In this document: positions 39,296-47,281 of the stretch, piece after piece | Position numbering within the stretch: position 1 is the stretch's first letter | Layout: every line of letters begins with the position of its first letter | Source: Sinomonas notoginsengisoli | GTDB taxonomy: Bacteria; Actinomycetota; Actinomycetes; Actinomycetales; Micrococcaceae | Assembly (NCBI RefSeq): GCF_021554725.1 | Contig: NZ_JAIZDP010000001.1 | Span: forward strand, 186,001-250,000 | Direction of reading: 5' to 3' | DNA length: 64,000 bases | Made by a program: the position numbers and the translations under genes | The notes under the pieces: model-generated | What the model saw: the letters and a program-made list of their open reading frames with translations, nothing else | What the model was told of the DNA's origin: nothing | The model's database searches: none

Positions 39296-42200
39296 ATGGC
39301 ACGGCGAAGCTTCCTCGAGTGGCCGGTCGTTCGGCAGGTGAGCACGGGCGACCTGTTCGGCCGCGGACCGTCAGTCACGTCGCCCCGGACCAAGGCGATC
39401 GCCCCGCGGACGTCCACCGCTGACCGCGTGGTGCAGAGCGTCTGCCCTTACTGTGCTGTGGGATGTGGACAGCGCGTCTACGTCAAGGACGAGAAGGTCA
39501 TCCAGATCGAGGGCGATCCCGATTCGCCCATTTCGCGCGGCCGGCTCTGCCCCAAGGGCTCCGCCAGCGAGCAGCTCGTCAACTCGCCGGGCCGGCAGAC
39601 CCGAGTGCTCTACCGTGCCCCCCGCTCCACCGAATGGGAGCACCTGGATCTGGAGACGGCCATCGACATGGTGGCAAACCGGTTCATCGAGTCACGCCGC
39701 AGGACCTGGCAGCAGGAAGACGGAAAAGGCCGGATGCTGCGCCGCACGATGGGCATCGCCTCGCTGGGCGGCGCAACGCTGGACAACGAAGAGAACTACC
39801 TGATCAAGAAGCTCTTCACGGCTGCCGGAGCAGTGCAGATCGAGAACCAAGCCCGCATTTGACACTCCGCAACGGTTCCCAGTTTGGGAACCTCGTTTGG
39901 ACGCGGTGGTGCGACGCAATCACTGCAGGACATGGCCAACGCTGACTGCATCGTCATCCAGGGTTCCAACATGGCTGAGTGCCATCCCGTGGGATACCAG
40001 TGGGTAACGGAAGCGAAGGCCCGCGGAGCGAAGATCATCCACGTCGATCCCCGCTTCACGCGTACGTCCGCTGTCGCTGACAGGCACATCCCGATCCGGG
40101 CGGGCTCTGACGTTGTCCTGTTGGGCGCGCTCATCAACTATGTGATCGCCAACGACCTCTGGTTCAAGGAGTACGTCAGCGCCTACACCAACGCGGCAAC
40201 GCTGGTCCACGAGGACTATCGCGATGCCGAGGATCTCGGCGGACTGTTCTCCGGCTTCGATCCGGAGAAGCGGGCGTACGACACGGCGTCATGGTCGTAC
40301 GCGGAAGAGGCGGGTGGCGGCGTCAAGGAGCCCGGGGCCGGCTCGGAACACGGCGTCCATGCCTCGGCTCGGGCCGCTGGCGACGCTTTCGGCAGCGGGG
40401 GACCAGCCTTAGAGCATGCCCAGGTGCAGCGTGATGACACGCTGCAGGACCCGCGGACCGTCTTCCAGATCGTCAAGCGGCATTACGCGCGGTACACCCC
40501 CGAGATGGTTCGGGACATGTGCGGCATCGGCATCGCGGACTTCGAGTACCTGGCCCGCACCATCACGGAGAACTCAGGGCGCGACCGGACGACTTGCTTC
40601 GCCTACGCCGTCGGCTGGACCCAGCATTCGCTGGGGGCGCAGTTCATCCGGGCTGCTGCGGTCCTGCAGCTTCTGCTCGGAAACGTGGGCCGTCCCGGCG
40701 GCGGAATCATGGCCCTGCGCGGCCATGCCAGCATTCAGGGCTCCACGGACATCCCGACGCTCTTCAACCTCCTGCCCGGGTACCTTCCCATGCCCAGCGC
40801 AGGCCGCCACGACACCTTTAGCGCCTATCTGGACGCCATCGCCTCGAAGAAGCAGAAGGGTTTCTGGGCCGAGGCCGATGCCTACACCGTCAGCCTGCTG
40901 AAGGCCTGGTGGGGCGAAGCAGCGAGCGCGGAGAACGACTGGGCCTACGACTACCTTCCGAGGCTGACCGGAGCGCACGGGACCTACGAGACGGTGATGT
41001 CCATGCTCGGGGACGAGGTCGAAGGCTACTTCCTCCTTGGGCAGAATCCTGCCGTGGGCTCTGCCAACGGCCGGATGCAGCGTCTGGGCATGTCCCACTT
41101 GAAGTGGCTTGTGGTGCGGGACTTGAACCTCATCGAGTCGGCCACGTGGTGGAAGGACGGCCCGGAGATCGCTTCGGGGGAGCTGCGCACCGAGGACATT
41201 GAGACCGAGGTGTTCTTCCTCCCCGCAGCCACACACGTGGAGAAGGCCGGCTCATTCACGCAGACCCAGCGGCTGCTGCAGTGGCGGCATCAGGCGGTCG
41301 CACCGCCCGGGGAATGCCAGAGCGAACTTCAGTTCTTCTATGAACTGGGCCAGCGCATCCGGAAGAAACTGGCCGGGTCCGACGACGCGCGCGACCGCCC
41401 GCTGCTCGACCTCACCTGGGACTATCCCACGGACGAGCACGGCGATCCCGATCCCGAAGCCGTGCTTGCCGAGATCAACGGCCGTCACCTCGAGGGGCCG
41501 GACGCAGGCAGGCCCCTCTCGGCGTATACCGAGCTGCGTGCCGACGGATCGACGGCGGCGGGCTGTTGGATCTACACCGGCGTGTACGCGGGAGGCACCA
41601 ACCACGCCGCCAACCGCAAGCCGGGCCACGAGCAGGGACCCGCGGCGCCGGAATGGGGATGGGCCTGGCCTGCCAACCGTCGGATCCTGTACAACCGGGC
41701 ATCCGCCGACCCAGCCGGCAAACCGTGGAGCGAGCGGAAGAAGTACATCTGGTGGGACGAGGAACAGGGGCGATGGGTCGGCGACGACGTCCCCGACTTC
41801 CCGCCTGACAGGGCCCCGGGCAGCACGCCCGACCCCGCGCTCGGCGGTCCCGCTGCGCTCAGCGGAGATGATCCCTTCATCATGCAGTCCGACGGCAAGG
41901 GCTGGCTGTTCGCGCCCAAGGGCCTCGTGGACGGGCCCCTTCCTACCCATTACGAGGCGCAGGAATCGCCGGTGGCCAACGCGCTGTACCCGCAGCAGCA
42001 GAGCCCAGCACGGCTTGTGTTCCCCCGAGCCGACAACCTCAGTGCCCCAAGCGCTGGCACCAGCGGCGCTGACGTCTATCCCTACGTCTTCACCACGTAT
42101 CGGCTCACAGAGCACCATACGGCTGGGGGGATGAGCCGCTGGCTGCCCTACCTCTCGGAACTGCAGCCCGAGATGTTCTGCGAGGTTTCGCCCGAGCTGG

Positions 42201-42640
42201 CCGCCGAACGGGGACTTGAGCCCTACGGGTGGGCCACGATCATCTCTCCGCGCTCGGCGATTGAAGCGAAGGTGATTGTCACTGAACGGATGGCACCTCT
42301 CGTCGTCGGCGGCCACACCGTGCACCAGATTGGTCTGCCCTACCACTGGGGTGTCGGTGAGAACGCGGTCGTCAGCGGTGATGCGGCCAACGACCTCCTG
42401 GGCGTGACGCTGGACCCGAATGTCCAGATCCAGGAATCGAAGGTCGCCTCCTGCGATATCCGGCCGGGCCGACGTCCCCGAGGGGCGGAACTGCTTGCCT
42501 TGGTGGCCGAGTATCAGACGCGGTCCGGTGCAACGCCCGACACCGGGAACAGCGCGGTCACCGATCCCGCTGCCGAAGGCATCGATCCTGGCCTCGGCGG
42601 GGACAGCCTCCCGGGTACCGATTCGAGGTTGGAGGATTAG
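39296..42640 (+). CDS. fdhA: Selenocysteine-containing formate dehydrogenase, catalytic subunit
   Basis: The frame is interrupted only by UGA at 39860-39862, read as selenocysteine 189, giving 1114 residues. The context ENQAR(I)-Sec-HSATVP matches the Sec site of FdnG-type enzymes. A [4Fe-4S] cluster is bound by C50, C53, C57 and C85. Later blocks (NVGRPGGGIMALRGHASIQGS in part, the ESATWWKDGPE region, the C-terminal molybdopterin domain) match molybdenum or tungsten bis-MGD formate dehydrogenases. The enzyme oxidises formate to CO2. Residues 2-7 read ARRSFL, a twin-arginine-like motif, but no hydrophobic region or cleavage site follows. fdhB and a membrane subunit follow directly; the Sec machinery lies just beyond. 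No fdhD is in view. Confidence 0.95.
39860..39892 (+). promoter_or_regulatory. Sec UGA codon and bacterial SECIS hairpin
   Basis: The UGA (39860-39862) is followed after 11 nt by GGTTCCC (39874-39880), a five-base loop AGTTT (39881-39885) and GGGAACC (39886-39892), a perfect 7-bp stem. The 11-nt spacing and the apical G-U match my recollection of the E. coli fdhF SECIS that SelB binds. Its codons remain coding (HSATVPSLG). Confidence 0.88.
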
Positions 42641-43651
42641 ATGGGCCAGCTGTCCGGACCGACCGATCCCGCTGCCGATGCGCACTGGGAGGACCACCAG
42701 TCGCGCAAGGGGTTCTTCACGGACACCTCTATCTGCATCGGCTGCAAGGCGTGCGAAGTTGCCTGCAAGGAGTGGAACCACAACCCCCAGGACGGGAATC
42801 TCGAACTGCTCGAATCCTCGTACGACAACACTGGGGGACTGGGCGCGAGCACATGGCGCCATGTCGCCTTCGTCGAACAGGGCAAGGAACGCATCGTCGA
42901 AGCCCGCGAGTCCGGGCGTGAACTCGTCAATCTGGGCATGCCCCGCATCGGTCCTCCCGCCGCTGCCACGGCTACCACGCCGGACTTGGGGGAGGCCGAC
43001 AGGACGCCGCCGGACACGGCGGACTTCCGGTGGCTGATGTCCTCTGACGTCTGCAAGCACTGCACCCACGCGGGATGCCTCGATGTTTGTCCTACCGGAG
43101 CGCTCTTCCGTACCGAGTTCGGCACCGTGGTGGTCCAGGACGACGTATGCAATGGCTGCGGGACCTGTGTGGCTGGGTGCCCCTTCGGCGTGATCGAACG
43201 CAGACGTGACGGGACCGTTGCGGTCGCCGCCCAACGGGAGGACCGGCACGCCGAACACCCGGCCGTCCCGAACGTCGGCATAGCCCAGAAGTGCACCCTG
43301 TGCTACGACCGACTGTTGGCCGACGAGACGCCGGCCTGCGCCAAAGCCTGCCCGACGACGTCCATCAAGTTCGGCGACCACGACGACATGGTGGAGACCG
43401 CGAAGGAGCGAGTCGCCCAGTTGCATGCGCAAGGCCTGACGGAGGCGAGGCTGTATGGCGCCAATGAACTCGACGGCGTCGGCGGAACCGGATCGGTCTT
43501 TCTGCTGCTCGACGAGCCGGAGGTCTACGGGCTCCCGCCGGACCCGAAGGTCCCCACGGCGGACCTACCGCAGATGTACAGACGCGCTGGCATTGCTGTG
43601 GCCGGAATGGTGGCCGCAGCCGCGTTGGCTTTTGTGAGAGGACGGGCGTGA
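42641..43651 (+). CDS. fdhB: Formate dehydrogenase Fe-S (beta) subunit
   Basis: The 336-residue electron-transfer subunit has four [4Fe-4S] motifs. The first is C32, C35, C38, C42 (CIGCKACEVAC). The second is CKHCTHAGCLDVCP, the third CNGCGTCVAGCP and the fourth starts CTLCYD and ends CAKACP. A single membrane segment near the C-terminus (residues about 313-331, AGIAVAGMVAAAALAFV) anchors it, as in FdnH. It starts right after the fdhA stop and passes electrons from the Mo/W site to the membrane subunit. Confidence 0.95.
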   Translation: MGQLSGPTDPAADAHWEDHQSRKGFFTDTSICIGCKACEVACKEWNHNPQDGNLELLESSYDNTGGLGASTWRHVAFVEQGKERIVEARESGRELVNLGMPRIGPPAAATATTPDLGEADRTPPDTADFRWLMSSDVCKHCTHAGCLDVCPTGALFRTEFGTVVVQDDVCNGCGTCVAGCPFGVIERRRDGTVAVAAQREDRHAEHPAVPNVGIAQKCTLCYDRLLADETPACAKACPTTSIKFGDHDDMVETAKERVAQLHAQGLTEARLYGANELDGVGGTGSVFLLLDEPEVYGLPPDPKVPTADLPQMYRRAGIAVAGMVAAAALAFVRGRA

Positions 43652-44736
43652 CCCACTCGGACTTCGACACCTTCCGACCGCCCCAGCCCACCCGCCGCCC
43701 CCGGAGTGGAGGCAAGCGTGGCATCGGCCGCCGGGACGGCGGTGATGGGTCGCGGGAAATGCCGATGGTCCCCGAGCCGGAATTCACCTCGTATTACGGC
43801 CGTCCCGTCGTCAAGCCAGCGCCTTGGGGCGACGACGTCGCCGCCTACCTGTTCCTCGGCGGCGTCGCGGGCGGCTCTGCCCTGCTCGGCCTCGGCGGAC
43901 AGCTGACACGCCGCCCTACCCTGCGCCGGAACGCGCGGTTGAGCGCCCTGGCGGCCGTAAGTCTCGGTGCCGCCGCTTTGATGAGGGACCTCGGCAGGCC
44001 GGAGCGTTTCCTGCACATGCTCCGGACCTTCAAGCTGACCTCGCCGATGAGCGTCGGATCGTGGATCCTCAGCGCCTTTAGCGCCGGCACGGCGGTCTCG
44101 GCCGCTGCGGAGATCGATCGCCTAAGCGGCAGCCGGCTGCCCTTGGGCCCCCTGCGTCCGGTGCTGCACGCGGTCGAGGGGGCCGCCGGCCTTGAGGCCG
44201 CCCTGTTCGCGGGTCCTTTGGCGGCATACACGGCGGTCCTGCTCGGCGACACCGCAACACCGACGTGGAATGCGGCGCACGAGGACCTGCCCTTCGTCTT
44301 CGTCAGCTCAGCGTCCCTCGCGTCCGCCGGGCTCGCCATGATCACCACTCCGGTGCACGAGGCGGGCCCCGCCCGGACGCTGGCCGCGCTCGGCGTGGCA
44401 GGCGACCTCGTGGCGACGCGGGTCATGGAGCATCGGATGGACCCGGTGGCAGCTGAGCCCCTGCATCAGGGCAAAGCGGGCGCCATGCTGAAGTGGAGCG
44501 AGCGGCTGGCGGTGGCCGGTGGGCTGGGGACACTGCTGGCCGGACGGAGCCGTGCGGTGGCCGCGGCATCGGGCGTGGCGTTGCTGGCAGCCTCCGCCCT
44601 CACCCGGTTCGGCGTCTTGGAGGCTGGCCTATCCTCGGCCGGGGATCCGCGCTACACCATCGAACCGCAGAAGCGTCGACTGGCAGCACGCCGCTCCGCC
44701 GGCATCACCAACGATTCGATCACTACGGCGCGCTAG
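43648..44736 (+). CDS. NrfD-like quinone-reactive membrane subunit of formate dehydrogenase
   Basis: The 362-residue protein has a charged cytosolic N-terminus of about 65 residues followed by about eight membrane segments. DVAAYLFLGGVAGGSALLGL, MRDLGRPERFLHMLRTFK and the TSPMSVGSWIL block are NrfD/PsrC hallmarks. It has no cytochrome b histidine pattern, so quinone reduction would be haem-free, unlike E. coli FdnI. GTG at 43648 overlaps fdhB by 4 nt. It ends tail-to-tail with selD, 11 bp away. Confidence 0.9.
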   Translation: MTHSDFDTFRPPQPTRRPRSGGKRGIGRRDGGDGSREMPMVPEPEFTSYYGRPVVKPAPWGDDVAAYLFLGGVAGGSALLGLGGQLTRRPTLRRNARLSALAAVSLGAAALMRDLGRPERFLHMLRTFKLTSPMSVGSWILSAFSAGTAVSAAAEIDRLSGSRLPLGPLRPVLHAVEGAAGLEAALFAGPLAAYTAVLLGDTATPTWNAAHEDLPFVFVSSASLASAGLAMITTPVHEAGPARTLAALGVAGDLVATRVMEHRMDPVAAEPLHQGKAGAMLKWSERLAVAGGLGTLLAGRSRAVAAASGVALLAASALTRFGVLEAGLSSAGDPRYTIEPQKRRLAARRSAGITNDSITTAR

Positions 44737-44753
44737 GCAACCCGGGTCTAGCG
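44731..44753. terminator. Small inverted repeat holding both stop codons
   Basis: CGCTAG (44731-44736) and CTAGCG (44748-44753) are inverted copies around an 11-nt GC-rich spacer. The arms contain the TAG stops of the membrane subunit gene and of selD. It is the only candidate terminator in the gap. Confidence 0.35.
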
Positions 44754-45773
44754 GATCTCGATGCCCTGGTTGGCGACGGTGTGGCCGATCACGGGATGCC
44801 CGGGCAGTTCGCCGACGACGAGCAGCCCTCCCGAGGTCTGCGCGTCGGCAAGAAGGAGCAGGTCCTCTTCAGTGACCCCCGGAGCGGCACGCAGGTGCGG
44901 TCGCACCCACTCGAGGTTGCGCCGGGTCCCACCCGAGACAAAGCCGGCCTGCAGCGCCTCCCGGGCCCCCTGAATGAGCGGCACAGACGACAGGTCGATC
45001 ACCGCGCCCACCCCGGACGCACGGCACATCTTGTAGAGGTGCCCGAGGAGGCCGAAACCCGTCACGTCCGTCGCCGCACGTGCACCCGCCGCCACCGCGG
45101 CCTCAGCCGCGTCGCGGTTGAGATGCGCCATCGTCGCCACCGCTTCGGGGAACACGTCACCGGTCCGCTTGTGCCGGTTGTTGAGGAGTCCGACGCCGAT
45201 CGGCTTGGTGAGCGTGATCGGCAACCCCGGCTCCGCGGCATCGTTGCGCAGCAGCCGGTCGGGATGGGCGACGCCGGTCACCGCCATGCCGTACTTCGGC
45301 TCGGGATCGTCAATGGAATGCCCCCCGATCACCGGACAGCCGGCCTGCGAGGCGATGCTCAGACCGCCGCGGAGGACCTCGGTCATCAGCTCCGGAGGGA
45401 GGACCTCACGGGGCCAGCCCACGAGGTTGACCGCCATGATGGGGCGGCCTCCCATCGCATAGATGTCGGAGAGCGCGTTGGCCGCGGCGATCCGGCCCCA
45501 GTCGTAGGCATCGTCGACGACGGGGGTGAAGAAGTCAGCGGTGGAGAGCACGGCTAGATCTTCGCGCACCATGACCGCAGCCGCATCGTCGCCGCTTTCG
45601 AGGCCCACCAGCACGTCAGCACCGGGCTGGCCTATGAGCCCCCGAACCGCGTCTTCCAGCTCTCCGGGAGGAATTTTGCAGGCGCAGCCGCCACCGTGGG
45701 CGTAACCGGTCAGCCTCGGCGCGCGGACCGCGCCGTCGTCGAGTTGTGGCAATGACGTCGGGGCTTCATTCAC
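44748..45773 (-). CDS. selD: Selenide, water dikinase (selenophosphate synthetase)
   Basis: SelD makes selenophosphate, the selenium donor for Sec-tRNA formation. The 341-residue PurM-type ATPase has the N-terminal glycine-rich region with C30, C32 and K33 (HGGGCACKI), where K33 and a cysteine correspond to the catalytic Lys and Cys of E. coli SelD. STADFFTPVVDD, GGHSIDDPEPKYG and TDVTGFGLLGHL follow. It uses cysteine, not selenocysteine. GTG at 45773 is used. It is divergent from selC-selA-selB. Confidence 0.95.
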   Translation of the reverse strand: MNEAPTSLPQLDDGAVRAPRLTGYAHGGGCACKIPPGELEDAVRGLIGQPGADVLVGLESGDDAAAVMVREDLAVLSTADFFTPVVDDAYDWGRIAAANALSDIYAMGGRPIMAVNLVGWPREVLPPELMTEVLRGGLSIASQAGCPVIGGHSIDDPEPKYGMAVTGVAHPDRLLRNDAAEPGLPITLTKPIGVGLLNNRHKRTGDVFPEAVATMAHLNRDAAEAAVAAGARAATDVTGFGLLGHLYKMCRASGVGAVIDLSSVPLIQGAREALQAGFVSGGTRRNLEWVRPHLRAAPGVTEEDLLLLADAQTSGGLLVVGELPGHPVIGHTVANQGIEIR

Positions 45774-45814
45774 CCGGCCAGCCTACCCTCCAGCCGCCTG
45801 CTACATTGGGCTCC

Positions 45815-45909
45815 GGTGGCGTCCGGGTCCTGGTGGGCCCCCCGGTCTTCAAAACCGGTGAGACCGAGCATCTCGGTCTGGCGGGTTCGATTCCCGTCCG
45901 CCACCGCCA
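45815..45909 (+). tRNA. selC: tRNA-Sec (anticodon UCA)
   Basis: The 95-nt gene has the long acceptor arm of Sec tRNAs: GGTGGCGT at 45815-45822 against CCGCCACC at 45898-45905, seven Watson-Crick pairs plus a T-C mismatch at pair 8. A 6-bp D stem (GGGTCC/GGGCCC) is followed by an anticodon stem CCGGT/ACCGG with loop CTTCAAA, giving anticodon TCA. The 8-bp variable arm is AGACCGAG/CTCGGTCT. The T stem and TTCGATT loop are normal. G73 and an encoded CCA (45907-45909) finish it. It sits between selD and selA. Confidence 0.95.
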
Positions 45910-45946
45910 ACCACCGGCAGGCGCTGCCGGGCACTGAGGAGGGGAT

Positions 45947-47278
45947 GTGGACCACGTCGACCCTCGCCGCCTGATTCCTCGCACGAACGACCTGCTGGCC
46001 CTGCCAGCTGTGCACGAGGCTCGGAAGCGGCTGAACGAGCGCGTTATCCGCGACATCATCCAGCACGTCCAGGAGCGGGCTCGGCGCGGGGAGCTCGCCC
46101 CCGGCCACGTGGAACCGGCGTTGGTGGCCGCTCTGGCTGCACGCAGGGCGACAATTCTGAGGCCGGTGCTGAACGCTACTGGCGTGATCGTCCACACCAA
46201 CCTCGGCCGCGCACCCCTTTCCCCTCAGGCGCTTGACGCTCTTGTCGCGGCCAGCGGCTACGTCGACGTGGAGCTGGACCTGGCCGACGGCACCCGCTCA
46301 CGCCGCGGCGCCGGTGCCCGTGATGCCCTGCTTGCCGCCTGTTCCGCCGCTGAGGACGCCCTGGTGGTCAACAACGGCGCTGCGGCGCTGGTACTTGCCA
46401 CCACAGCGCTCGCGGCCCGCCGGGAAGTTGTGGTCAGCCGCGGGGAACTGGTCGAGATCGGGGCTGGCTTCCGGCTGCCCGACTTGATCGAGTCCACCGG
46501 GGCGGTGCTCCACGAGGTGGGGACAACCAACCGGACGCACCTGCGCGACTACGCCGGCGCTGTGGGCCCCGAGACGGGCTGCGTCCTGAAGGTCCATCCG
46601 AGCAACTTCCGGGTGGAGGGATTCACCTCAGCAGTCACCCTGCAGGACCTGAGCTCCTTGACGGCCGCGAACGGGGTACCGCTCATCGCGGACCTTGGCA
46701 GCGGGCTCCTCGCCCCCGATCCGTGTCTGCCGCACGAACCCGACGCTGCGACCGCTTTGGCTGACGGGGCCGACCTCGTCATTGCCAGTGGCGACAAGCT
46801 GCTGGGCGGCCCCCAAGCGGGTCTGCTGCTGGGCCGCAGGGAGATCATCAAGCGGCTGGGCCGCCACCCGCTCGCCCGTGCTGTCCGCGCCGACAAACTC
46901 GCCCTCGCCGCCTTGGAGGCGACTGTTGCGGGCGATGCGCCGCCGGTGGTCCGGTCGCTGCATGCCGACGTGGGGGAGCTGCGGCGCCGCACCGAGGCGC
47001 TTGCCAGTGCCCTCGGCGTACCTGTCGTGCCGCATGACGGCCGGGTGGGCGGCGGCGGTGCCCCTGGGGTTCCCCTGCCGGGGTGGGCGCTCCGACTCCC
47101 CGAGGGGCTCGCGGCTCTGCTGCGCGCCGGCGAGCCGGCCGTGCTGCCGCGCGTCCATGACGGCTCGTGCCTCGTCGATCTCCGCTGTGTGCCGGAGGAG
47201 GACGACCCCCGCGTCCTCGAGGCCGTACGCCGGGCGCTGGCAGCCCTCGAGGGCGCGGCGGCAGGCAGGCCGGGCTGA
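45947..47278 (+). CDS. selA: L-seryl-tRNA(Sec) selenium transferase
   Basis: SelA converts Ser-tRNA(Sec) to Sec-tRNA(Sec) using selenophosphate. The 443-residue PLP enzyme has the N-terminal tRNA-binding domain, NATGVIVHTNLGRAPLS near 75, NNGAAALVLATTALA near 142 and the PLP lysine K284 in SGDKLLGGPQAG. GTG at 45947 follows GAGGAGGGG. It starts 37 nt after the tRNA-Sec gene, so the tRNA may be processed from a selC-selA-selB transcript. Confidence 0.96.
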   Translation: MDHVDPRRLIPRTNDLLALPAVHEARKRLNERVIRDIIQHVQERARRGELAPGHVEPALVAALAARRATILRPVLNATGVIVHTNLGRAPLSPQALDALVAASGYVDVELDLADGTRSRRGAGARDALLAACSAAEDALVVNNGAAALVLATTALAARREVVVSRGELVEIGAGFRLPDLIESTGAVLHEVGTTNRTHLRDYAGAVGPETGCVLKVHPSNFRVEGFTSAVTLQDLSSLTAANGVPLIADLGSGLLAPDPCLPHEPDAATALADGADLVIASGDKLLGGPQAGLLLGRREIIKRLGRHPLARAVRADKLALAALEATVAGDAPPVVRSLHADVGELRRRTEALASALGVPVVPHDGRVGGGGAPGVPLPGWALRLPEGLAALLRAGEPAVLPRVHDGSCLVDLRCVPEEDDPRVLEAVRRALAALEGAAAGRPG

Positions 47279-47281
47279 GCG

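Noticed and set aside
39296-42640. Formate dehydrogenase as two genes or a pseudogene split by a stop at 39860
   Set aside because: The protein continues in the same frame with family sequence on both sides, the UGA is at the known Sec site, a SECIS hairpin follows and the Sec machinery is adjacent.
41252-43432. A 726-codon minus-strand frame across fdhA and fdhB
   Set aside because: It is the complement of well-supported formate dehydrogenase genes and has no recognisable domain.
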